Positions 1 to 4,652 of a DNA stretch of 5,272 nt are shown here, piece by piece. The DNA lies in NCBI GenBank assembly GCA_030836705.1, contig JAUPLZ010000074.1, forward strand, positions 1-5,272, given 5' to 3'. Under the pieces are notes generated by a model, which was given only the letters and a program-made list of their open reading frames with translations, did no database searches and had not been told where the DNA came from. Origin of the DNA: Campylobacterota bacterium. Lineage in GTDB: Bacteria; Campylobacterota; Campylobacteria; Campylobacterales; SZUA-545. The position numbers and the translations under genes are program-made. How positions within the stretch are numbered: the first letter of the stretch is position 1; the number at the start of each line of letters is the position of its first letter.

Positions 1-52
1 GCTAGTTGAAAAGATGAATAAACTGGCAAAGAAGTTTTTGGAAGAAACCTGA
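1..52 (+). CDS. 3' end of an unidentified gene (partial)
   Basis: The frame beginning at base 2 is open from the left edge and reads LVEKMNKLAKKFLEET before a TGA stop at 50-52. Only 16 residues are visible. They are Lys/Glu-rich and probably helical, which is too little to name a family. A good rho-independent terminator begins 18 bases after the stop in the same orientation, which supports this being the true end of a transcribed gene. The gene converges on the small - strand gene that ends at 98. The alternative is a chance open frame, but the terminator argues against that. Confidence 0.5.
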   Translation, partial: LVEKMNKLAKKFLEET

Positions 53-70
53 TTTCAAATCGGAGATTTT

Positions 71-96
71 AAGAAGCTCAAAAAGAGCTCCTTTTT
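71..96 (+). terminator. Rho-independent terminator after the left-edge gene
   Basis: The arms AGCTC (75-79) and GAGCT (85-89) pair around an AAAAA loop. The stem extends to 71-73/91-93 with one A-C mismatch at 74/90. The 3' arm runs directly into a T5 tract (92-96). This orientation ends + strand transcription from the left-edge gene. On the - strand the same hairpin lacks a following U-tract (it is followed by AAAATCTC), so it is at best a weak terminator for the opposing small gene. A second, weaker hairpin (AAATC 57-61 / GATTT 65-69) lies just upstream. Confidence 0.7.
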
Positions 97-97
97 C

Positions 98-355
98 TTA
101 GTAACCTTTGTGTTTTCCGCCGAACGCCTTTAGCATTTTTTTGGTTTGTGATTGTTTTTTCTTTCTTAAGTCAATAATGCACTCATCTTTAATGCCTTCG
201 GACTCATCGATAACTTCATAGTTTTCTTTATATTTATCAAGTATTTTATTTGCTTGATTATCGCTATCTGCAGCTTTGAGCTCTTTGCTTAAATCACTAT
301 TCTGGCTTTTTAGCACTACGGTTGAAAAGTCTGAAAAAATGATCTTGATGACCAT
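98..355 (-). CDS. Small hypothetical protein, 85 aa
   Basis: I do not recognise this protein. The ATG read at 355 on the - strand is preferred because AAAGG lies 7 bases upstream and an extended -10 (TGCTAAGAT) lies further up. An in-frame ATG at 421 would add 22 residues, but it lies upstream of that -10 and has no clear ribosome site. The N-terminal part (VIKIIFSDFSTVVLK) alternates hydrophobic residues like a beta hairpin. The middle (about residues 20-65) is charged, rich in Asp, Glu and Lys, and probably helical. The last 20 residues are strongly basic and end GGKHKGY, which suggests contact with nucleic acid or ribosomes. I see no signal peptide and no membrane segment. The gene converges with the left-edge gene and diverges from the thiolase-like gene. 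A real gene is likely; its function is unknown. Confidence 0.65.
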   Translation of the reverse strand: MVIKIIFSDFSTVVLKSQNSDLSKELKAADSDNQANKILDKYKENYEVIDESEGIKDECIIDLRKKKQSQTKKMLKAFGGKHKGY

Positions 356-390
356 TGTTGCGCCTTTGTTATGAAATAATTTAGCGCAGA

Positions 391-396
391 ATCTTA
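391..396 (-). promoter_or_regulatory. Predicted -10 of the small - strand gene
   Basis: Read on the - strand this is TGCTAAGAT, an extended -10 (TGN plus TAAGAT, four of six matches to TATAAT). It is preceded by A/T-rich sequence and no convincing -35, as is usual for sigma-70 promoters in epsilonproteobacteria. Transcription would start near 384, giving a leader of about 29 bases before the ATG at 355. That fits the shorter start choice for this gene. Confidence 0.5.
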
Positions 397-432
397 GCAT
401 ACAAAAATAATTTTTGAGCAAGAATTTTCAAC

Positions 433-461
433 TTTTTTGAGTTGCAGAGTTGTGCTATAAT
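433..461 (+). promoter_or_regulatory. Predicted promoter of the thiolase / pseudouridine synthase pair
   Basis: A perfect extended -10, TGCTATAAT, lies at 453-461 (hexamer 456-461). The place expected for a -35 holds a T6 tract (433-438) instead of TTGACA, a common layout in Campylobacter-type promoters. Transcription would start near 468, about 21 bases before the ATG at 489. A short inverted repeat (CAACT 429-433 / AGTTG 440-444) and a direct repeat of GAGTTG (439-444 and 447-452) overlap the spacer. The promoter is divergent from that of the small - strand gene. Confidence 0.7.
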
Positions 462-488
462 CACAAATTTTTATTCGTAAGGTCAAGA

Positions 489-1469
489 ATGAGAGCAATT
501 TGTTTGTTTAGCGGCGGACTTGATAGTATGCTTGCCGTAAAAGTTATGCAAGAACAAGGCATTGAAGTAATAGCCGTAAATTTTAACTTTGGGCTTGGAA
601 GTGCAGTTGATAGGAGAGCTCATTTAGAAAAAGTAGCCAAAGAGGTTGGCGTTGAGCTTATCATAGCCGATGTTAGAAAAGACTACATAGAAAAAGTTCT
701 TTTTAATCCAAAGCACGGCTACGGAAGCGCTTTTAATCCATGTATAGATTGTCACGGGAATATGTTTAAATGGGCAAAAGAGTACATGGACAAATATGAC
801 GCACAGTTTGTCATAAGCGGTGAAGTTCTAAATGAAAGACCGATGAGCCAGAGAAAAGATGCCATGATAAAAGTAGAAGAGCTTTCCGGTTTAAAAGGGT
901 TTGTTTTAAGACCGTTGAGTGCAAAGTTTTTTGAGCCATCAATTCCTGAACTAAACGGATGGGTAGATAGAGAAAAGCTGCTTGATATAGAAGGCAGATC
1001 AAGAAAAAGACAATACGAACTTATAGAAAAATACGGCATAGGGTATTTTGAAAGCCCAGGTGGCGGGTGTCTTTTGACAGATGAATATATGGCTATAAAG
1101 CTAAAAGATTATATAAAGTACGATAGCTTTGGCGTAGAAGATATAAATGTTATCAAATACGGAAGACATTTTAGAATTAGCGAAAAAGCAAAATTGGTTG
1201 TCGGAAGAAATAAAGAAGATAATGACAAAATAGAAGCGATAGAGAATAATAAATTTTATAAAATCCATTTGCCAAAAGATTTAATAGGTCCTGTTTGTCT
1301 GCTTTCTAAAACCGCAACCAAAGAGGATAAAGAAATAGCTGCTAGAATTATCTTAACCTATGCGAAAACAAAACAAAATGAAGCTTATACTATTTGCTTT
1401 GACGATGAGTGTATAAGTGCGACTCCATATGAGTCAAAAGAGAGAGCAAGAGAGACCATGCTGGTTTAA
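489..1469 (+). CDS. PP-loop tRNA thiolase-like protein with C-terminal NFACT-R-like domain
   Basis: A 326-residue predicted RNA sulfurtransferase. The ATG at 489 has AAGG six bases upstream. An earlier in-frame TTG at 450 would overlap the -10 and is rejected. Residues 1-200 form an adenylating PP-loop domain: SGGLDS at 8-13 binds ATP. NPCIDCH at 83-89 resembles the first catalytic-Cys motif of MnmA, with Cys88 in the MnmA position and Cys85 extra. GGGCLLTD at 191-198 supplies the likely second, persulfide-carrying Cys194. RPLSAK (141-146) and the GWVDREKLLDI...GRSRKRQ block (157-175) mark this subfamily, often annotated loosely as thiouridylase or methyltransferase. Residues about 220-310 (KYGRHFRI, VVGRN, then a GPVCLL strand) resemble the NFACT-R (DUF814-type) RNA-binding domain, known fused to ThiI/MnmA-like enzymes in some bacteria. 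No THUMP or rhodanese domain is seen. The target base is unknown. The pseudouridine synthase gene follows 18 bases later, so the two are probably co-transcribed. Confidence 0.85.
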   Translation: MRAICLFSGGLDSMLAVKVMQEQGIEVIAVNFNFGLGSAVDRRAHLEKVAKEVGVELIIADVRKDYIEKVLFNPKHGYGSAFNPCIDCHGNMFKWAKEYMDKYDAQFVISGEVLNERPMSQRKDAMIKVEELSGLKGFVLRPLSAKFFEPSIPELNGWVDREKLLDIEGRSRKRQYELIEKYGIGYFESPGGGCLLTDEYMAIKLKDYIKYDSFGVEDINVIKYGRHFRISEKAKLVVGRNKEDNDKIEAIENNKFYKIHLPKDLIGPVCLLSKTATKEDKEIAARIILTYAKTKQNEAYTICFDDECISATPYESKERARETMLV

Positions 1470-1487
1470 ATTTAATAAAGGAATTTT

Positions 1488-2213
1488 TTGGAAAAAGCGT
1501 ATAAACTTCTTGCAGTTCAAGAGAATATTTCAAACTCGCAAGCAAAACAACTTATTGACGACGGTTTGGTTTTTGTAGCCGGAAAGCAAATAAAAATAGC
1601 AAGAGCGGATGTTAATCCAAAAAGCAGATTTGTCGTCTCTTATGTAGAAAAAATAGAAAAAATTTTTGAAGACGATAAGATAATTGCTGTAAATAAACCA
1701 AGTTCGGTAGTTAGTGAATCATTGGAAAAGAAATTTAACGCAAAACTTTTGCACAGGCTTGATAAAGGCACAAGCGGAGTTTTGGTGCTTGTTAAAGATG
1801 AAGAGTTTAGATTAAAAGCGATAGAAGAGTTTAGAAATCAAAGGGTTTATAAAGAGTATATCGCTATTGTTTCCGGAATTATTTCAGAAGAAATGGTTAT
1901 TGACGATCCCATAAAAACAAGCAAAGATAAAAAAGCAAAAAGCATAATAAGTCCTCACGGGCAAAGTGCTAGAACGGAAATTTTTCCTCTTGAAATTAGT
2001 GGCAAAAGGACAAAAATAAAGGCAATTATAGCAACAGGCAGAACGCATCAAATAAGAGTTCATCTGTCACACATTGCCCATCCGATTCTTGGCGATACTC
2101 AATACGGCGGTATGAGTGCATCTAGAATAATGTTGCATTCAAATAGAATAAAAATATTTCATTATGACTTAACCGCAAATGAACCGGAAGAGTTTAAAAA
2201 ATTTTTTAGTTGA
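1488..2213 (+). CDS. RluA-family RNA pseudouridine synthase
   Basis: A 241-residue enzyme that isomerises uridine to pseudouridine in rRNA or tRNA. TTG at 1488 is chosen because TAAAGGA ends five bases upstream and because the resulting N-terminus begins an S4-type RNA-binding domain (about residues 1-50, with the ISNSQAKQLIDDGLVFVAGK pattern). The catalytic domain follows: NKP (69-71), HRLDKGTSG (89-97) with catalytic Asp92, a YKEY segment (121-124), and GRTHQIRVH (184-192) followed by HPILGD (198-203). The order S4 then catalytic domain is that of RluC/RluD-type enzymes. The protein is shorter than E. coli RluD and close to the compact epsilonproteobacterial version that, as I recall, also sits directly before ffh in Campylobacter jejuni. 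The target uridine cannot be read from the sequence. The ffh promoter overlaps the 3' end of this gene. Confidence 0.92.
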   Translation: MEKAYKLLAVQENISNSQAKQLIDDGLVFVAGKQIKIARADVNPKSRFVVSYVEKIEKIFEDDKIIAVNKPSSVVSESLEKKFNAKLLHRLDKGTSGVLVLVKDEEFRLKAIEEFRNQRVYKEYIAIVSGIISEEMVIDDPIKTSKDKKAKSIISPHGQSARTEIFPLEISGKRTKIKAIIATGRTHQIRVHLSHIAHPILGDTQYGGMSASRIMLHSNRIKIFHYDLTANEPEEFKKFFS

Positions 2214-2237
2214 TATTAAAAAAAGCTTTATTATACT
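2210..2237 (+). promoter_or_regulatory. Predicted sigma-70 promoter of the ffh operon
   Basis: TTGATA (2210-2215, five of six matches to TTGACA) and TATACT (2232-2237, five of six to TATAAT) are separated by 16 bases. The -35 overlaps the TGA stop of the pseudouridine synthase gene. Transcription would start near 2244, about 29 bases before the GTG of ffh. It is unusual for this kind of genome in having a good -35, fitting strong expression of SRP and ribosomal genes. Readthrough from the upstream pair may add to it, as no convincing terminator lies between. Confidence 0.65.
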
Positions 2238-2255
2238 TTCGAGTTTAAATAAAGC
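2225..2255. repeat. Perfect 8-bp inverted repeat across the ffh promoter
   Basis: GCTTTATT (2225-2232) and AATAAAGC (2248-2255) are exact reverse complements separated by 15 bases. The span covers the predicted -10 and start site of the ffh operon. It could be an operator. For transcripts coming from upstream it could also form a weak stem-loop, but no T-tract follows, so it is not a good intrinsic terminator. Confidence 0.5.
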
Positions 2256-2272
2256 GTAAGGTTGAATTACCA

Positions 2273-3622
2273 GTGTTTAGTAAAATCTCAGAGTCTATAA
2301 AGAGTGCTGTCGGCAAGATAAAATTTTTTGATGATGAAAAGTCGCTAAAAAAAGCGCTTGAAGAGTTAAAGAAGTCTTTGCTAAAAGCTGATGTGCATCA
2401 TAAAGTGACCAAAGACCTTATAAATGAAGTCTATCTCGAAACTAAGAAAAACGGTATAGGAAAGGATAATTTCCTAAAAGCGCTTCAAAATGCACTTACT
2501 GCTATTTTAACCGTAGAAGGTCCTCAAGGGTTTGTTTTTTCAAGAAAACCACCTACTGTTGTTTTAATGAGTGGTCTTCAAGGAAGCGGCAAAACTACAA
2601 CCGTAGGCAAGCTAGCATACTTTCTAAAGCAAAGAAATAAAAAAGTTCTTATGGTTGCTTGTGACCTTCAAAGACTTGCCGCCGTTGAGCAGTTAGGACA
2701 AATATCAAAGCAGATTGATGTTGAGCTTTTTAGTGATGAAAGCGGCAAAAAGAGTATTGATATTGCAAGAGAGGCGCTAGAAAGGGCAAGAAGTGCTCAT
2801 TTTGATGTCGTATTGATAGATACGGCTGGTCGTTTGGCTATTGATGAAGAGCTAATGAATGAGTTAGCCAACCTAAAAACCAATCTGCAGCCTGATGAGA
2901 TATTTTATGTTGCAGATTCGCTTACCGGTCAAGATGCGGTAAGAACGGCAGCTACTTTTCAAGAGAGAGTCGGAATAACCGGAGTCGTTCTTACTAAATT
3001 TGACGGAGATACAACCGGCGGTGTTGCTATCGGTATAGCAAATCAGATTCAAGTTCCATTAAGATTTGTGGGTGTCGGCGAGAAGATGCCGGATCTTGAG
3101 CAGTTTATACCGGATAGGATTGTAAGTAGATTATTGGGTGCTGGAGATGTTGAGTCTTTAGCTGAGAAAGTTAGTACGGTAATTGATGAGAAAAAGGCAA
3201 AAGAGCTTAATAAGAAAATCAAAAAAGGCGGTTTTAACTTTAATGATTTCTTAGAGCAAATGGAAAATGTAAAAAAACTTGGCAGCATGAAGTCAATTTT
3301 GGGTATGATTCCAGGAATGTCCGGTATGGTCTCTCAGCTTGGCGATATGGATCTTGAAAATTCCAAAGAGATGAAGCAAATCAGAGGAATGATAATGTCC
3401 ATGACCAAAAAAGAGAGAGAAGATCCGGAGTTGCTTACAGCAGGCAGAAAAAAACGAATTGCTGCCGGAGCTGGACTTAGCGATCAGCAGGTCAATAGAG
3501 TTCTAAAGCAGTTTAAAAATGCTTCAAAAATGGCAAAGAAGTTTTCAGGGAAAAAGGGTTTAAAAAACCTTCAAAGCATGATGGGACAGATGAATGCCCC
3601 AAGTTCAAAATTAAACAATTAA
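2273..3622 (+). CDS. ffh: Signal recognition particle protein Ffh (SRP54)
   Basis: The SRP GTPase binds signal sequences of nascent membrane proteins and, with 4.5S RNA and FtsY, delivers ribosomes to the membrane. The start is GTG at 2273: a stop codon lies in frame at 2246, no other start intervenes, and TAAGG lies 11 bases upstream (a long spacing). The 449 residues match the family. N domain about 1-90. G domain about 95-295: P-loop GLQGSGKTT (101-109), DLQRLAAVEQL (131-141), DTAGR (183-187), TKFDGD (241-246) and GVGE (267-270). The Met-rich M domain is about 320-449, with GMIPGM (343-348) and the SRP-RNA-binding segment GRKKRIAAGAG (390-400). That segment is usually SRxxRIAxGSG, so both serines are replaced here. 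The rpsP start lies 15 bases downstream, in the same operon. Confidence 0.98.
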   Translation: MFSKISESIKSAVGKIKFFDDEKSLKKALEELKKSLLKADVHHKVTKDLINEVYLETKKNGIGKDNFLKALQNALTAILTVEGPQGFVFSRKPPTVVLMSGLQGSGKTTTVGKLAYFLKQRNKKVLMVACDLQRLAAVEQLGQISKQIDVELFSDESGKKSIDIAREALERARSAHFDVVLIDTAGRLAIDEELMNELANLKTNLQPDEIFYVADSLTGQDAVRTAATFQERVGITGVVLTKFDGDTTGGVAIGIANQIQVPLRFVGVGEKMPDLEQFIPDRIVSRLLGAGDVESLAEKVSTVIDEKKAKELNKKIKKGGFNFNDFLEQMENVKKLGSMKSILGMIPGMSGMVSQLGDMDLENSKEMKQIRGMIMSMTKKEREDPELLTAGRKKRIAAGAGLSDQQVNRVLKQFKNASKMAKKFSGKKGLKNLQSMMGQMNAPSSKLNN

Positions 3623-3637
3623 AAATAAAGGAAAAAA

Positions 3638-3868
3638 ATGACAGTAATTATATTAACAAGAATGGGTAAAAAAAAGAGACCATTTTATAGAGTAGTAGTA
3701 ACGGATAGCAGAAAAAGAAGAGACGGTGGTTGGATTGAGTCTATTGGATATCATGATCCAATGAGTACTACTGACTCTATTAAGCTTGATAAAGAGACGA
3801 ATGCATACTGGGAAAAAGTTGGTGCAAAGCCATCTGAAAAAGTAAAAAAGCTTGCTGAAAAAGCTTAA
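3638..3868 (+). CDS. rpsP: 30S ribosomal protein bS16
   Basis: A 76-residue primary assembly protein of the 30S subunit that binds the 5' and central domains of 16S rRNA. The sequence is full length and typical: it opens MTVIILTRMGKKKRPFYRVV, continues TDSRKRRDGGWIESIGYHDP, and ends with the VGAKPSEKVKKL motif. The ATG at 3638 is preceded by TAAAGGA with five bases of spacing, the best ribosome site in this operon, as expected for a highly expressed ribosomal gene. It lies between ffh (15-base gap) and khpA, whose ATG shares one base with the rpsP TAA (TAATG). An A8 run at 3668-3675 encodes part of the conserved GKKK segment. Confidence 0.99.
   Translation: MTVIILTRMGKKKRPFYRVVVTDSRKRRDGGWIESIGYHDPMSTTDSIKLDKETNAYWEKVGAKPSEKVKKLAEKA
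3848..3866 (+). repeat. Stem-loop at the rpsP/khpA junction
   Basis: Two copies of the palindrome AAGCTT (3848-3853 and 3861-3866) can pair as a 6-bp stem with a 7-base loop. The stem ends inside the rpsP stop codon, one base before the khpA ATG. khpA has no Shine-Dalgarno-like sequence of its own, so the structure could affect reinitiation there. It may equally be an accident of Lys-Leu-Ala codons. Confidence 0.35.
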
Positions 3869-4125
3869 TGGTAGAGAATTTTATCGCTTCTTTTGCAAAG
3901 ATTATTGCAAACCATCCGGAAGAAATTAGAGCCGAACGAGTAGATGTTGATGATGGCTTTAGTGAGATTTTTCTTTTTGCAAGAAAAGAAGATGCCGGAA
4001 AATTAATAGGCAAAGAAGGCAAGATGATAAGTGCTATAAAAACACTTATTTCTGGCTGCAAAGCAAAAGATAATAGAAGCTATCGAATTGTTGTTAAGAT
4101 AATAGAAGAGGGAAATGGTAATTGA
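3868..4125 (+). CDS. khpA: KH-domain RNA-binding protein KhpA
   Basis: An 85-residue single-KH protein of the KhpA family (formerly the YlqC/UPF0109 group), a small RNA chaperone; in other bacteria it pairs with KhpB. The KH core shows FIASFAKIIANHPEEIRAE at the N-terminus, then the LIGKEGKMISAIKTLI helix-loop-helix whose GKEG (48-51) is the GxxG RNA-binding loop. It is near the family length, with a slightly extended polar tail (EEGNGN). The ATG overlaps the rpsP stop in a TAATG arrangement and has no ribosome site of its own, so translation is probably coupled to rpsP. Its 3' end overlaps the start of rimM by 11 bases. The position between rpsP and rimM is the classical one for this family. 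Which RNAs it binds cannot be inferred here, and no khpB is present in the window. Confidence 0.95.
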   Translation: MVENFIASFAKIIANHPEEIRAERVDVDDGFSEIFLFARKEDAGKLIGKEGKMISAIKTLISGCKAKDNRSYRIVVKIIEEGNGN

Positions 4126-4639
4126 AGTAGCCAAGCTTGGCAAAACAGTCGGTTTAAAAGGCTTTTTGAAGCTGCACAACTTAACCGATTTTCCTGAACA
4201 GTTCAAAAAAAACTCTAGCTATGAAACAAAAGCTGGAGTCCTTACTATAGAATCAATTTCTGCTAAAAAAGACGAAGTTAAATTTTTTGGATATGATACA
4301 AAAGAGGATGCTTCAAAGCTTGTGAATCTTATTTTATTAGCCGAAAAAGAGCAATCAGAAAAGTCGTGTCAATTAAAAGAAGGCGAGTTTTTTTGGTATG
4401 ATATTGTTGGCTTGGATGTGTACGAAAGCGATATTTTTATAGGCACAGTTAAAGATATAGAGAGATATCCGCTTGAGGATCATTTGCAGATTCAGTGCTC
4501 GCAGGAGATTGTCCAAAGAAAAAAAGTAAAGAGGCTTCTGCTTCCTTATAATAAAACTAAAATTTTAAAAGTAGATTTAGATGCAAAAATGATTCTAGTT
4601 GTCGGCGCACTAGAGATTATTGATATTATCGGCTCTTGA
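4115..4639 (+). CDS. rimM: Ribosome maturation factor RimM
   Basis: A 174-residue factor that binds bS19 and assists maturation of the 30S head and 16S rRNA processing. The N-terminal barrel opens with VAKLGKTVGLKGFLKLHNLTD (about residues 4-24), the RimM signature. The PRC-barrel half begins at GEFFWYDIVGLDVY (about 90-103), continues with IGTVKDIE and a YPLEDHLQI segment, and ends with the LLLPY...LKVDLDAKMILV pattern typical of the family. The ATG at 4115 lies inside khpA, 11 bases before its end, behind a purine-rich AGAAGAGGG at short spacing, so coupling to khpA is likely. Conservation is modest outside the signatures, normal for RimM. trmD follows after 13 bases. The gene holds an internal hairpin at 4212-4239 and an A8 run at 4205-4212. 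Confidence 0.95.
   Translation: MVIEVAKLGKTVGLKGFLKLHNLTDFPEQFKKNSSYETKAGVLTIESISAKKDEVKFFGYDTKEDASKLVNLILLAEKEQSEKSCQLKEGEFFWYDIVGLDVYESDIFIGTVKDIERYPLEDHLQIQCSQEIVQRKKVKRLLLPYNKTKILKVDLDAKMILVVGALEIIDIIGS
4212..4239 (+). repeat. Stem-loop inside rimM
   Basis: ACTCTAGCT (4212-4220) and AGCTGGAGT (4231-4239) pair over nine positions with one U-G wobble around a 10-base loop. This is among the strongest short hairpins I found within a coding sequence here. It is not followed by a T-tract, so it is not an intrinsic terminator. It may have no function. Confidence 0.4.
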
Positions 4640-4652
4640 TTTTTGAGTAGCC

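Noticed and set aside
356..421. Longer N-terminus for the small - strand protein (ATG at 421)
   Set aside because: This start lies upstream of the predicted -10 and lacks a clear ribosome site, while the ATG at 355 has AAAGG seven bases away. The added residues look like translated leader.
450..488. An upstream in-frame TTG that would lengthen the thiolase by 13 residues
   Set aside because: It overlaps the -10 hexamer and lies upstream of the predicted transcription start; the ATG at 489 has a well-spaced AAGG and begins directly with the conserved PP-loop strand.
752..1039. Open frames on the - strand within the thiolase gene
   Set aside because: They lie wholly opposite a well-supported coding gene, resemble no protein family I know and have no evident ribosome site. 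They are antisense shadows.
2214..2272. Intrinsic terminator between the pseudouridine synthase gene and ffh
   Set aside because: The inverted repeat is AT-rich with a 15-base loop and no following T-tract; a promoter or operator reading fits better.
3554..3571. Possible hairpin near the 3' end of ffh (AAGGGTTT with AAACCTT)
   Set aside because: The stem is short, has a bulge, is followed by no T-tract and lies within the coding sequence upstream of co-transcribed genes.
3049..4206. - strand open frames opposite ffh, rpsP, khpA and rimM
   Set aside because: Each is antisense to a conserved gene and shows low-complexity Ser/Phe/Leu translation typical of antisense reading of A-rich codons.
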